Below, piece by piece: positions 9,642 through 23,038 of a DNA stretch of 64,000 bases. The first letter of the stretch is position 1; each line of letters begins with the position of its first letter. The position numbers and the translations under genes are program-made. The stretch spans positions 1 to 64,000 of the forward strand of contig MKJV01000095.1 in assembly GCA_001942185.1 (NCBI GenBank), read 5' to 3'. The notes beneath the pieces are model-generated. The model was not told the DNA's origin, did no database searches, and saw only the letters and a list, made by a program, of their open reading frames with translations. Source of the stretch: Pseudonocardia sp. CNS-004 (GTDB lineage: Bacteria; Actinomycetota; Actinomycetes; Mycobacteriales; Pseudonocardiaceae).

Positions 9642-10805
9642 GTGCGATGGGTCACGGTGGTGGCGCTGGTGCTCGCACTGGCGTGGCCGCCCGCGACAGT
9701 CGCGGCTGCGCCGGTGGCGAGTGTGACGGCGGGGTGCTCGGGTCAGCAGACCCCGCCCGGCCCGACCATCGAGGAGGAGGAAGCCGACCCGGCGCCCGCC
9801 CCGCTCGCCTGGCCCGCCGCACCTGTCGGCGGGCCGAAGATGGGGGCCTGCGGCCGGATCGGCCCGGACGGCGCCCCCGACCTCACCGCCGAGTCGTGGG
9901 TGCTCGCCGACCTCGACACCGGCGCCGTGCTCGCCGCACGCGCCCCACACGCCCGGCACCGCCCCGCGTCCACGCTCAAGGTGCTCACCGCGCTCACCGC
10001 CGTGCGATCGCTCGACCCGGACCAGGTGGTCGCCGGCACCGTCGAGGACCAGTCCATCGACGGCAGCAAGGCCGGCATCGGCCCCGGTGGGCAGTACACC
10101 GTGCGCCAGCTGCTCGCAGGCCTGCTGCTCAACTCCGGCAACGACACCGCCAATGCGCTGTCCCGCGCCATGGGCGGGGAGGACCGCACGCTCGCGGCGA
10201 TGACCGACGTCGCCCACCGGCTCGGCGCCCTCGACACGCGACCCGCCACCCCGTCCGGCCTCGACGGACCGGGCATGGCCTCCTCCGCGTACGACCTCGC
10301 CCTGCTGTTCCGGGCGGCGATGCGCGAACCGCTGTTCGCCGAGACCACCCGCCTGGGCTCGATCCCGTTCCCCGGCTACGCCGAGCACCCCGGGTTCGTG
10401 CTCTACAACAGCAGCAAGCTGCTCGCCCGCTACGAAGGCACGATCGGCGGGAAGACCGGCTTCACCGAGGCCGCCCGGCACACGCTCGTCGGTGCCGCGG
10501 AACGCAACGGGCGCCGGCTGGTGGTGGCGCTGATGCGCGGCGAGCAGACCCCCGTCCCGATGTGGAGGCAGGGCGCCCAGCTGCTCAGCTGGGGGTTCGA
10601 GCTTCCGGCCACGACCCCCGCCGTCGGGCAGCTGGTGGAGGAGGCACCGCCGCCGCCCGCACCGGAGCCGCCCGTCGAGGCGGCCGACACCGCCACCACC
10701 ACCTTCGCCCTCCCGGCGGCACCCCTGATCCTCCCGATCGGGCTCGGGGTCGTCGCCGTGACCGGGATGATCATCGGCGGACTCGCGCTACGCCGCCGCC
10801 ACTGA
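9642..10805 (+). CDS. D-alanyl-D-alanine carboxypeptidase (class C low-molecular-weight PBP)
   Basis: Cell-wall serine carboxypeptidase trimming the terminal D-Ala of peptidoglycan stem peptides. GTG start, N-terminal signal sequence (residues 1-23) and a proline/acidic linker. The catalytic triad motifs are SxxK at 110-113 (STLK), SGN at 165-167 and KTG at 271-273. A proline-rich stretch leads to a C-terminal transmembrane helix near residues 358-382 and a basic RRRH end, as expected of a DacA/PBP5-type membrane-tethered enzyme. Confidence 0.93.
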   Translation: MRWVTVVALVLALAWPPATVAAAPVASVTAGCSGQQTPPGPTIEEEEADPAPAPLAWPAAPVGGPKMGACGRIGPDGAPDLTAESWVLADLDTGAVLAARAPHARHRPASTLKVLTALTAVRSLDPDQVVAGTVEDQSIDGSKAGIGPGGQYTVRQLLAGLLLNSGNDTANALSRAMGGEDRTLAAMTDVAHRLGALDTRPATPSGLDGPGMASSAYDLALLFRAAMREPLFAETTRLGSIPFPGYAEHPGFVLYNSSKLLARYEGTIGGKTGFTEAARHTLVGAAERNGRRLVVALMRGEQTPVPMWRQGAQLLSWGFELPATTPAVGQLVEEAPPPPAPEPPVEAADTATTTFALPAAPLILPIGLGVVAVTGMIIGGLALRRRH

Positions 10806-10842
10806 CGAACCCCGCGCAAGACTCGCCGTACCGAGACGTGCC

Positions 10843-12013
10843 TCAGGCGCGTTGCCGGGCGGGCGCGATGAACTCGAGCTCCGGGCTGCACCGCGCCGAT
10901 CCGTCGTCGGCGTCGCCGAGGTAGAACCGGGTGGCCATCGTGCACCGCTGGAGGTCCATGACCGAGCGCCAGAGCGTCCGGACCGGGTAGCCGTGGTCCG
11001 TGCGACCGTCGAAGCCCACGGCATCGAGCGTGTCCCGCATGGCGTCGGCGGAGAGGTCTGCGCCCGCACCGCGCTCGGCGAGCGTGCGGTAGCGCCGGTA
11101 GCTCAGCATCGTCTCCGCGTTGTCGGCCGGGAGGTCGGCCGGGTCGGGGTGGCGGTGCAGGAGGTGGTTGGTCACGCAGAGCGCGCCGCTGTCGACCCGG
11201 ACGGCGCGCTCGTCCCCACCCGGCCCGCGCTCCCACACGAATGCGTCCCCCGACCGGTCGGCGATGATGTAGTGCAGCGGGACGCCGAGGTCGTACTGCT
11301 TGGCGGCGAACAACGCCTCCAGCGCCTCGGCGGCGTTCGCGCACGTGTCCAGCAGGAAGCGGGGTAGCTGAGCGCTCGCCAGCCCCACCTGCGGGCCCGC
11401 GTCCACGGGCGCGGAGACCGATTCGGCATCGGCGATCAGCAGCGCGACCCCGAGCCCGTGCTCGTTGACCCCCTCCATCGCGCCGTCCAGCTCGTTCATC
11501 GTGAGCACGGTGGTCACGGGACCGTCGTCGGGGACGCTCGTGATCGCGTACGGGCGGGCCGACATCGGCAGCTCGGTGCCCTCGTCGGGGGCGGGCGCGC
11601 CGTCCAGCATGGCGAACATGGCCGAGGCGCTCACCGTGAAGAAGTCGTAGTTCCGGCCGAGCACCGCGCGGCGTCGACGGTGGCGGCGGGCGGGTAGAAG
11701 CTCGCCGAGCACGCCGACCCACGCGGGATCCCGCCCGTGCCGTCGAGGTGGACCTCGTCGGTGTCCGGGTCGAGGCCGAGCTGCTCCGCGGCCCCCCGCA
11801 TGCGCTCCAGGTGCTGCGGCCAGTTCCGGGCGAACCAGGCCCGCCGGGCGCGCGCTTGACAGGATCTGCGGGCGTGGGCGTCCAGCCGTAGGTCCGTTGC
11901 GCCTCGGCGGCGAGCGCCCGGCCGATGTCGGCCTGGCTGCCGGCCGCGGTGACGTGCCGCACGGTCATGAAGTCCGCGGCGGTGCCGGCGACGATCTCGC
12001 TGATGACGGGCAT
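10843..12013 (-). CDS. C45-type linear amide C-N hydrolase / acyltransferase (two frame breaks)
   Basis: Ntn-hydrolase fold protein related to acyl-CoA:6-aminopenicillanic acid acyltransferase. From ATG 12013 it reads MPVISEIVAGTAADF, jumps frame near 11850 to AWFARNWPQHLERM and again near 11685 to VLGRNYDFF. A GSACSA segment just before the second break could supply the nucleophilic Cys, and LGRNYDF, NELDGAMEGVNEHGLGVALL and TNHLL are family-like blocks. After two single-base corrections it is about 390 residues. There is no signal peptide. Substrate unknown. Confidence 0.75.
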
Positions 12014-12036
12014 GTCGTACTCCTCGTCGGTGGTGG

Positions 12037-12636
12037 TCAGGAACGGGCGGCGCGCCACATGGGCCAGATGTCCGGGCCCTCGGGCAGCCGGACCGGGTCG
12101 CCGACGGAGCGGAACCCGTGCCGCTCGTAGAGCGCCTTGCTGCCGGGTGAGGACGCTTCGAGGTAGGCGGGCAGGCCCTCGGTGTCGGCCGTGGCGAGGC
12201 GCTCGCGCAGCAGCGCGCCCCCGAGCCCGCGGCCCTGCATCCCGGGCACGACACCGAGGAACACCAGGTACAGGTGCGCTGCACCGGCCGGGCAGCGCGC
12301 GGCGGTCAGCTCCAGGAACGTGCCGAGCCGCTCGAACGGGGGCGGCTCCTCGGCCCGGACGGGCGCGCCTGCCGGCCTCGGGAGCCAGACGGCGGCCGCC
12401 GACCCGTCGGCGGCGACGGCGAGCTCGCCGTGCTCGGCCGAGGCCTCCGCGGCGCTGCCGAACACGGCACCCGCGTGCGTGGCGTACCGGTCGCCGGGCA
12501 GCAGCCAGCGCGCCAACGGATCGTCGGCGAACGCCGCCGTCAGCACCTGGATCGCCACCGGGACGTCGGCTGTGGTCGTGGTCGTGCGTACACCGTAAGA
12601 GTGATGGAGCAGCGAGGACGGCGTCGCGTAGTGCAC
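12037..12636 (-). CDS. GNAT family N-acetyltransferase
   Basis: Acetyl-CoA-dependent N-acetyltransferase. Motif A is visible as LVFLGVVPGMQGRGLGGALL (acetyl-CoA pyrophosphate loop QGRGLG), and ALYERHGFRSVG near the C-terminus is the motif B Tyr region. The start is uncertain: the frame is open to 12699, and the GTG at 12636 is chosen because it lies closest to the conserved domain. Substrate unknown. It shares a spacer with the divergent GntR/TetR regulator gene. Confidence 0.8.
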   Translation of the reverse strand: MHYATPSSLLHHSYGVRTTTTTADVPVAIQVLTAAFADDPLARWLLPGDRYATHAGAVFGSAAEASAEHGELAVAADGSAAAVWLPRPAGAPVRAEEPPPFERLGTFLELTAARCPAGAAHLYLVFLGVVPGMQGRGLGGALLRERLATADTEGLPAYLEASSPGSKALYERHGFRSVGDPVRLPEGPDIWPMWRAARS

Positions 12637-12697
12637 TTCCTGAATCCGGAGGTTATCCCGGATGTTGAACGGTGGGGATATCCCGAGAACGCCTACC

Positions 12698-12713
12698 ACC
12701 GCACTAGTACGGT
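12698..12713. promoter_or_regulatory. Putative operator with ACTAGT core
   Basis: ACCGCACTAGTACGGT is a 16-bp palindrome with one mismatched pair, centred on ACTAGT. It ends 6 bases before the GTG start of the GntR/TetR-type regulator, in the spacer shared with the GNAT gene. This position suits autoregulation. The link to this regulator is inferred from position and symmetry only. Confidence 0.45.
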
Positions 12714-12719
12714 TGTGCC

Positions 12720-13624
12720 GTGGAGGACAGCGTGCCGGCGTACGTGCGGATCGCGGCCGTCATCCGGCACCGCATCGCGACGGGCGACCTGCGCCCCGGC
12801 GATCGCGTGCCCTCCACCCGGCAGGTGGTGCGCGACTTCGGGGTGGCGATGGCCACCGCGACCCGGGCGCTGGCCGTCCTGCGGGACGAGGGGCTCGTCG
12901 TCACGCGGTCCGGGTCCGGCACGGTCGTGCGGGCGCCCGACGCGCCGGCCCGCCGCCGCGCGCCCGACCACGAGCTGAGCACGGCCCGGATCGTGGCCGC
13001 GGCGATGACGCTCGCCGACGCGAGGGGCTCGACGCCGTCTCGATGCGCCGGCTCGCCGCGGAGCTGGGCACCGCCCCGATGTCGCTGTACCGCCACGTGG
13101 CGGGCCGGGATGCGCTGGAGCTCATGCTGGTGCGTGCCGTGTTCCGGGCCCACCCGCTGCCCGAGCCGGGGCCGCCGGGCTGGCGGGCGAAGCTCGAAGC
13201 GGTGAGCCGCCAGCAGTGGCGGGTCTACCGCACCCACCCGTGGATGCCCGAGCTGATCTCCATCACCCGGCCGGTGCTCATCCCGGAGGCGATGGCGCAC
13301 ACCGAGTGGACGCTGAAGGCGCTCGACGGGCTCGGGCTCACGCCCGCCGAACGCGCCCGGGAGTCCATCACGCTCCCCGCGCTGGTCCGCGGGCTCGCGG
13401 CGAGCGCCGCGGCGGAGCTGCGGGCCGAGCGGGAGACCGGGCAGGGCAACGACCAGTGGTGGTCCACGCTGCAGGGCGAGGTGGACGCCGTGCTGCGGTC
13501 GGGCCGGTTCCCGATGCTCGCCGCGCTGCCGGAGCGCGCGGTCCGGGATCTCGACGGGCTGCTGGAGCACGCGCTGGGCCGGCACCTCGACGGCCTGCAG
13601 ATGCGGCTCTCCCGCGGCCGCTGA
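12720..13624 (+). CDS. Hybrid regulator: GntR-type HTH plus TetR-type HTH and C-terminal domain (frame break near 13025)
   Basis: Residues 1-75 form a GntR winged helix (RIATGDLRPGDRVPSTRQVV, then VTRSGSGTVV). A second helix-turn-helix of TetR type follows (ARIVAAAMTLAD, EGLDAVSMRRLAAELG, MSLYRHVAGRDAL), then a TetR_C-like ligand domain to residue about 300. The shift between the parts is repaired by one G near 13025 (GCGAGGGGC where GCGGAGGGGC is expected). Regulators with this two-HTH architecture are known in actinobacteria. Likely local targets are itself and the divergent GNAT gene. Confidence 0.85.
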
Positions 13625-13630
13625 GCCGTC

Positions 13631-14661
13631 CTACGAGCGGCCGGCGCGGCGGTGCCGCAGGAAGCGGCTGCCCAGCCAGCCCGTCAGCAGTCCCGCACCG
13701 AGCAGCCCCGCCGCCGCTCCGCCCGACGGGCCACCGCGCACCACCACCTCGGAGTGCAGCACGGGGGGGTGGGGCACCGGCACCTCTTCCTGCTCGTTCT
13801 CCCGCGCGGTGGCGGCCCACGCGGTGACGAAGAGGACGAAGCGGGACGCGAAGTACACGAAGACGAGCAGGCCGAGGAACGAGCCGAACACTGCGCCGCT
13901 CGGCGACGACGTCACGCTGGCCAGGTAGTAGGTCATCACGATCTTGAGCACTTCGAATCCAACGGCACCCAGGACCGCGCCTTGGCGGCGCTGCGGAGCG
14001 TGGCGTGCTCGCGTGGGAGTCGAGCGATCACCCAGAGGAAGATCAGCCAGTTCGCGAGGAGCCCGAGCAGGAACCCGAGGATCCCCAGCAGGAACCGTGC
14101 CCACCCCTCGTCGCCCAGCCCGACGAGGTGCAGCAGGGTCTCGGCGAACCCGGCCACCACGCCCGTGATCGCGAAGGAGCCCACCAGGGCCAGACCCAAC
14201 CCGCCGAGCGTGAGCAGATCGAACAGCATGCGCTTCGGCAACGCAGGCGGCACCGAGACCTGCGCCCATTGCTCCGAGAGGGCCTCCCGCAGGTTCGACA
14301 TCCAGCCGATGCCGGAGTACAGGGCGCCGAGCAAACCGATCACACCGACCGCCGTCCGGGAGGCGATCGCCTGATCGATGATGGGGTTGATGATCTCGCC
14401 GAGGCCCGGCGGGACGTTCTCGCTGATGCCCTGCTGTAGTTCGGCGAGCAGGTCGGGGTTGAAGAACAGCACGTACCCGGCGACGGCGAAACCGATCATC
14501 AACAGAGGCACGATCGACAGCACGCTGAAGAACGTGATCGCCGCGGCGTAGTGGTTCCCGTGCCGCTCGGTGTAGCGGGCGCCCGCGCGGACCAGGTGGT
14601 CGAGCCACTCGTGGCGCGCCCGCAGCCGCTCGACCATGGAAGGCTTCTCCGGTGCGGCCAC
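13631..14661 (-). CDS. YihY/BrkB family membrane protein (frame break near 13980)
   Basis: Polytopic inner-membrane protein of about 343 residues formerly called RNase BN-like. The N-terminal block RYTERHGNHYAAAITFFSVLS is the family signature, followed by about six hydrophobic segments and FLGLLVFVYFASRFVLF. A missing G near 13980 splits it after RSAAK. The GTG start is 12 bases after the trpS stop, so it belongs to the trpS operon. Transport function is not established for the family. Confidence 0.88.
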
Positions 14662-14673
14662 GATGTCACCCCA

Positions 14674-17034
<2,361 letters not shown>

Positions 17035-17085
17035 GGAGGCCGAACTCGGTCGACGCCGACGGCCCCACCTCCTAGCGTCCGCGAA

Positions 17086-18102
17086 GTGACGGATGTCCTC
17101 GTGGTGGGTGCGGGGATCGTCGGCGCGTCGATCGGCTACCACGCAGCCCGGCTCGGGGCGACCGTCACGATCGTGGACAGGACGCTGCCGGGCGCCGGTG
17201 CCACCGGCGAGTCGTTCGCGTGGATCGGCGCGACGGAGCGCGCGCCCGGACCGGGCGCCGCCCTGCACGCCGCCGCGACCAGGGAGTACCGGCGACTGGC
17301 CGCCGAGCTCCCTGCCGTGCACGTGCGGTGGGCGGGCTCGCTGCAGTTCGGCGGGCGCACGCCGCTGGGTGACCTCGAACCCGGGCGGCACCGGGTCGAC
17401 GCCGGGCAGATCGCCGCCCTCGAGCCGAACCTGCGCACGCCCCCGGCAGCGGCGGTGCACGTTCCCGGCGACGGAGCGGTCGACCCGGTGGCCACCACCG
17501 ACGCCATGGTCGCTGCCGCCCGCGAGCGGGGCGCCCGGCTCGTTCCGGGCACGGCGGTGACCGGGCTGCGGGTCGTGCGCGGCCGGGTCGCCGGTGTCGA
17601 GACGACGAGCGGTTTCCTCGAGGGCGGCGCAGTGGTGCTGGCGAACGGCGCGGACGTGGCCGTGCTCTGCCCGTCCCTCGGCGTCGCGCGGTCACCGGCG
17701 ATCCTGGTGCGGCTCGCCGGCCCACCGGATCTCGTGCGGACGATCGTGGCGATCCCCGACCTGGACGTGCGAGCCACGGGCGACGGCGGGCTGGTGGCTG
17801 CCGTCGAGTACACCGGGGAGACGTCCGCCGCCGAACTCGCGCGTCCGCGGAACGCACCCGCGCCGGATCACCGGGCTGTTCCCCGGCGCGACGACGTCCG
17901 GGTGCTGGGCGCGCGGGTCGGGATGCGGCCGATGCCGGCCGACGGGAACCCGGTGATCGGCCCGCTGCCGGCGGTCCACGGCGGTTACGTGGCGGCGACG
18001 CACTCCGGCGTGACGCTCGCGCCCGCCGCCGGGCGGCTGGTCGCCGAGGAGCTGGTACACGGCGTCGAGGCACCGGAGCTGGTGAGCTGCCGGCCGCGGT
18101 GA
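17086..18102 (+). CDS. FAD-dependent oxidoreductase of the DAO family
   Basis: Protein of 338 residues starting at GTG 17086. The Rossmann FAD motif VLVVGAGIVGASIGYHAARLGATV is followed by VDRTLPGAGATGESF, typical of D-amino-acid oxidase/glycine oxidase-like flavoproteins. A C-terminal FAD contact MRPMPADGNPVIGPLP and GVTLAPAAGRLVAEEL complete the domain. No signal peptide. It follows the alcohol dehydrogenase by 51 bases and may be cotranscribed. Probably oxidises an amine or amino acid; substrate unknown. Confidence 0.85.
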   Translation: MTDVLVVGAGIVGASIGYHAARLGATVTIVDRTLPGAGATGESFAWIGATERAPGPGAALHAAATREYRRLAAELPAVHVRWAGSLQFGGRTPLGDLEPGRHRVDAGQIAALEPNLRTPPAAAVHVPGDGAVDPVATTDAMVAAARERGARLVPGTAVTGLRVVRGRVAGVETTSGFLEGGAVVLANGADVAVLCPSLGVARSPAILVRLAGPPDLVRTIVAIPDLDVRATGDGGLVAAVEYTGETSAAELARPRNAPAPDHRAVPRRDDVRVLGARVGMRPMPADGNPVIGPLPAVHGGYVAATHSGVTLAPAAGRLVAEELVHGVEAPELVSCRPR

Positions 18103-18143
18103 CCCACCCCGGATGCCCCTGCGCCCCGACTCCCGTGCACCCA

Positions 18144-18186
18144 GACCCCGACTCGCGGATCCCGGGGGCAACCGCGAGTCGGGGTC
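18144..18186. terminator. Perfect 15-bp hairpin between convergent genes
   Basis: GACCCCGACTCGCGG (18144-18158) is the exact reverse complement of 18172-18186, with a 13-base loop. It lies between the convergent oxidoreductase stop (18102) and dehydrogenase stop (18209), consistent with a bidirectional terminator. It shares the GACTCGCG core with the repeat cluster at 2412-2565. Confidence 0.7.
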
Positions 18187-18208
18187 TCCGCGCGGGTGAG
18201 TCGCTGCG

Positions 18209-19248
18209 TCAGGGCTCGAGCGACACCACGGTCATGCCGGCGGGCGTCGGGCCGTCCATCGCCGCCAGGGCGGCGCCCGCCTCCTCCAGCGGCACGACCC
18301 GTCCGACCAGGGCCGCCGGGTCGACACCCGCGGCCGCGATGAGGTCGAGGAGGCCGCGGTACTCGTGCGCGGCGATGCCGTGGGAGCCGTGCAGCGACAG
18401 CTCCCACGCGAGCACGCGGTCCATCGGCAGCGGCGGTGTGGAGTCCGCGCCGAGCAGCAGGCCGACCTGCACGTGCCGGCCGCGGCGACGCAGCGACAGC
18501 ACCGAGGCCACGGCGGTGGCGGGCGAACCGAGCGCGTCGACGGAGACGTGCGCGCCTCCTCCGGTGATTTCGTGGATCACGGCCGGGACGTCGCCCGCAG
18601 CGGAGGCGTCGACGACCGCCTCGGCCCCGCGTTCGCGGGCCAGCTCCGATGCCGCCGCCGACACATCGACGGCCACGACGCGGGCACCGAGTGCGTCCCG
18701 AGCAGCACCGCCGACAGGCCCACCCCGCCGCACCCGTGGACGGCGAGCCACTCCCCCGCGGCCAACCGGCCGTGGGCGGTCAACGCCCGGTAGGCCGTCG
18801 CCACCCGGCAGCCGAGGCCCGCGGCCGCGACGAACGACATCGACCCGGGCAGCCGCACCAGGTTGAAGTCGGCCGCTCGCACGAGCACCTGCTCGGCGAA
18901 CGACCCGTGGTGGGTGAAGCCGGGCTGGGTCTGGCCGGGGCAGACCTGCGGATCCCCGGCACCGCAGTAGGCGCACACCCCGCACCCGCAGACGAACGGC
19001 GCCGTGACCCGGTCACCCGGCCGCCACGAAGTGACGTCCGCGCCGACGCGGGCGACGACGCCCGCGAACTCGTGCCCCGGCACGTGCGGCAGCGCCACCG
19101 GGTCGTGGCCCCGCCACGCGTGCCAGTCCGACCGGCAGACGCCGGTGGCGCGCACGTCGAGCACCACGCCGTCCGGTGGGCACCCCGGCTCGGGCACGTC
19201 CCGGACCTCCAGTGGCCCACCGACGCTGTCGAAGACGACGGCACGCAT
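18209..19248 (-). CDS. Zinc-binding alcohol dehydrogenase (frame break near 18700)
   Basis: Medium-chain dehydrogenase of about 346 residues. It has catalytic zinc ligands CRSD and [12 protein letters not shown], structural zinc cysteines in [17 protein letters not shown], the glycine motif [11 protein letters not shown], then [19 protein letters not shown] in the second frame. One missing base near 18700 separates nucleotide-binding strands 1 and 2. It resembles the zinc alcohol dehydrogenases annotated as alcohol or threonine dehydrogenase-like; the substrate cannot be read from sequence. Confidence 0.9.
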
Positions 19249-19315
19249 TCAGCGACCCGCACCGGCGAGCTGCATCGACCGCCGTCGTGTCCGCCTCGGA
19301 TCGATCACGCGGTCG

Positions 19316-21882
19316 TCAGGGGCAGCAGCGGGGTGCGGGCCGCTGTGCCGGCGCCAGGCGCTCCACGGGCTCGCGGTAGGTCGTGCTGCGCTGGCGGACC
19401 GGGCGACCCGCAGCCTCCGCGATGGCCGTCAGCTCCGTGACGGTGCGCGCGGACCCGTTCTCCGACCCCGCCATCCGGCTGATCGTCTCCTCCATCAGCG
19501 TGCCGCCCATGTCGTCGGCGCCGCCCCGGAGGATGTCGGCGGCGAGGTCGTCGCCGAGCTTCACCCACGAGCACTGGACGTGGTCGATCCGCCCGTGCAG
19601 GGCCAGCCGGGCGAACGCGTGCACCGCGCGGTTGTCGCGCACGGTGGGGCCGGGGCGGGCGATGCCCGCGAGGTAGATCGGCGCGTTGTGGTGCACGAAC
19701 GGGAGCGGCACGAACTCGGTGAAGCCGCCCGTCTCGTCCTGCAGGGCGGCGAGCGTGCGCAGGTGGCCGAGCCAGTGACGCGGCTCGTCGACGTGGCCGT
19801 ACATCATCGTGGACGACGACGGGATGCCCAGCCGGTGCGCGGTGCCCACCACCTCCAGCCACTGGGCGGCGGGCAGCTTGCCCTTGGTGAGCACCCAGCG
19901 CACCTCGTCGTCGAGGATCTCGGCGGCCGTGCCCGGGATCGAGCCGAGCCCGGCGTCACGCAGCTCGGTGAGCCACTCCTCGATCGACACGCCCGCCTTC
20001 GCCGAGGCGGACACGATCTCCATCGGTGAGAACGCGTGGACGTGCATGCCCGGCACGGCGGCCTTCACCGCGCGCACGAGGTCGGCGTAGAAGGTGACCG
20101 GAAGCTGCGGGTCGATCCCGCCCTGCATGCACACCTCGGTGGCGCCCGCCTCTGCCGCCTCGACCGCGCGGGAGGCGACCTCGTCGAGGGAGAGCCGGAA
20201 CGCGTCGGTGTCGCGCTCGCGCTGCGCGAAGGCGCAGAACCGGCAGCGACGTAGCAGACGTTCGAGAAGTTGATGTTGCGGTTGACGACGTAGGTGACCT
20301 CGTCGCCCACGACGTCCGCGCGCACGGCGTCGGCGAGGCGGGCGAGCTCCTCGAGGGCCGGGCCGTCGGCGGTGAGCACGGCCATCGCCGCGGCCTCGTT
20401 GGCCGGGTCGAGCAGCCCCGCCGGGTCGGACGCCGCCAGCGCCAGCCCGGCGCGGACGTCGGCGTCGAGGCGCTCCGGTGCGGTTCGGCGGGTGGCGGCC
20501 AACTCCTCGGCGACCGCGTCCCAGTCGCCGTAGACGGACGCGAAGTCGCCGCGCCGGTCGGCCGTGCGGCCCTCCGTGTCGATCGCCGTGTTCAGGTCGA
20601 CCCGGCCGGTGGAGTCGAACCCGCCGTCCGGCTCCTGCCACGGCCGCCCCACGACCGCAGCGCTCTCGTCGGCGAGCCCGGTGTCCGGGTCGGCGAGCGC
20701 GGCGACGTGCGCGGAGACCCGCGAGTCGATCCACGGCGAACCGGCCAGCACGTACTTCGGGTAGACCGCGAGCCGCTCCTGGATCCGGAAGCCGGCCGCC
20801 GCCGAGCGCGTGGCGAGCTCGTCGATGGCGGGCCACGGCAGCTCCGGGCTGACGTGGTCGGCCGTGACCGGGGAGACGCCGCCCCAGTCGTCGATCCCGG
20901 CGCGCAGCATGAGCGCGAACTCGTCGCCGATCAGGTTCGGCGGCGCCTGGATCCGCATCTTCGGTCCGAGCACGATCCGGGCGACGGCGATCGTGGCGGC
21001 GAGGTCGTGCAGGTCGGCGTCCGGGTCGTTCCTCATCGCCGTGTCCGGCTTGGCACGGAAGTTCTGGATGATCACTTCCTGGATGTGCCCGTGGGCCCGC
21101 GCGGCCGTCCGGATCGCGAACAGCGACTCGGCACGCTCGGTGCGGTTCTCGCCGATCCCGATCAGGATCCCGGTGGTGTAGGGGACACCGACGCGGCCCG
21201 CGTCGGTGATCGCCCGGACCCGGACGGCGGGCTCCTTGTCGGGGCTGCCGTAGTGCGGCCCGCCGGGCTCGCTCCACAGCCGCTCGGCCGTGGTCTCCAG
21301 CATCATCCCCATGCTCGCGGCCACCGGCTTGAGCCGCGTGAGCTCGGCCCAGGACAGCACTCCGGGGTTGAGGTGCGGCAGCAGGCCGGTCTCCTCCAGC
21401 ACGGCGATCGCCGACGCGCGCACGTAGTCCAGGGTGGAGTCGTACCCGCGCTCGTCCAGCCACTCCCGCGCGGCGGGCCAGCGGTCCTCCGGCCGGTCGC
21501 CGAGGGTGAACAGCGCCTCCTTGCACCCGGCCGCCGCCCCGGCCCGCGCGATCTCGAGCACCTCGTCCCGCTCCAGGAACGCCGCGGGCAGCCGGTGCGG
21601 CACCGTGGCGAACGTGCAGTAGTGGCAGCGGTCCCGGCACAGCCGGGTGAGCGGGATGAACACGTTCTTCGAGTACGTGACGACGCCCGGCCGCCCCTCG
21701 GCCACCAGGCCGGCGTCCCGCACCCGCGACGCCACCGCGAGCAGCGCGTCGAGCTGCTCACCGCGCGCGGCGAGCAGCACGGACGCCTCGGCGACGTCGA
21801 TCGTGACGCCGTCGCGCGCCCGCCGCAGCGCACGACGGAGGGCGGCATCGGACGGCGCGGTCTCGCGGGGCACCTCGACCAT
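19316..21882 (-). CDS. fbiC: FO synthase, two radical SAM domains (frame break near 20248)
   Basis: Bifunctional CofG/CofH fusion making 7,8-didemethyl-8-hydroxy-5-deazariboflavin, the chromophore of F420. The N-terminal CofG half has radical SAM cysteines at residues 82, 86 and 89 (CRDRCHYC) and [20 protein letters not shown]. The CofH half has CYVGCRFCAF, split by the frame break, and [14 protein letters not shown]. Correcting one missing G within the second cluster codons gives about 855 residues, normal for actinobacterial FbiC. Its presence indicates F420-dependent metabolism in this organism. Confidence 0.95.
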
Positions 21883-21971
21883 GAGGTGAACAGTAGGTCG
21901 GCCGGGCCGACGAGGTCGACCTGCTGCGCGCCGCTACACATCACAGCGCAGCACGGGAATACGCCGTCTGG

Positions 21972-23017
21972 CTAGGCGATGACCCGCGCGAGCTGCGCGA
22001 CCAGACCGTCGATCACCGACGGCAGGCTGAGCACCGTGCCCCACGTCCACGCGGCGGAGATCAGGGGGTCGTCGACGAACACCGAACGCCCCGCCTGCAC
22101 GACCTCCAGCTGCGAGTACAGCGGGGCGCTCTCGATGTCCTGCCGCATCTCGGGGGTGAAGCCGATGTTCCACAGCAGGACGTCGCGGTCGAGGAGGGCC
22201 ATCTCCTCGTCGCTGATCGTGGCGCCGTCCATGTCGCCCGCCAGCTCGCCGATCTCGGGCGGGATCGTGAACCCGAGCGCCGCGACCAGCTGCGAGCGCG
22301 GATCGTTGGGCGAGCGCACGAAGGACTGCCCGCCCTCGAACCGCTCCGCGACCACGGCGGTGCGCCCTTCGAACAGCGGGTTCGCCTCGCGGGCCGCCTC
22401 CAGCTGGGCGTCGACGCCTGCGATCAGCTGCTCCGCCCGCTCCGGGACGCCGAACGCACGGCCTGCGAGGCGCGTGTACTCGTCCCACGGCGCGCCCCAC
22501 TCCGGGTAGCCGGCCGGCGGGGCGACGGTGGGGGCGATCCGCGACAACGTCTGGTACTGCGTGTCGTCCATCGAGGTGTACAGCCCGATGATCAGGTCCG
22601 GGGAGAGCGCGGCGATCTCCTCGTACCTGTAGTCGGGGGTGCCGGTGAACGCGCCCCGGTTCAGCACCGCGGGCTGCGCGGCGCCGAGCTCGTCCTGCGC
22701 CCACGGCCAGGTGGCGTACGGGTGATCGCCGTACCAGTCCGTGACCCCCACCGGCCGGACCCCCATCGCGAGCACCGGGTCCTGGTCGCTGAACCCGACC
22801 GTGACGACGCGTTGCGGGGCGCTCGCGATTTCGGTGACGCCCTTGCTGTGCTCGACGGTGAGCGGGAACCCGCCGGGCGCACCGGCGGCGCGGCCGCCGC
22901 AGGCGCCGCGGCGTCCGGGCCGCCGCCGCACGCCGTCAGCAGGCCGAGCGCACCCACGCCCGTGAGCAGCCCGCGGCGGGTGAGTGATCCGGCGGGACGC
23001 GGCACGGCAGTTGGCAC
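21972..23017 (-). CDS. Iron-siderophore ABC transporter substrate-binding lipoprotein (frame break near 22890)
   Basis: Periplasmic-binding-like lipoprotein of the FecB/FepB cluster, about 348 residues. The signal has a twin arginine (TRRGLLTG, residues 13-20) and a lipobox Cys at 30 (LLTAC), suggesting Tat export. Mature-domain blocks include PQRVVTVGFSDQDPVLAMG, ALSPDLIIGLYTSM and an AAWTWGTVLSLPSVIDGL end typical of the class. One base is missing near 22890 in the linker. No permease or ATPase is adjacent. A candidate iron box lies just upstream. Confidence 0.9.
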
Positions 23018-23038
23018 GGAACCCTCCAGGTGATCGGC

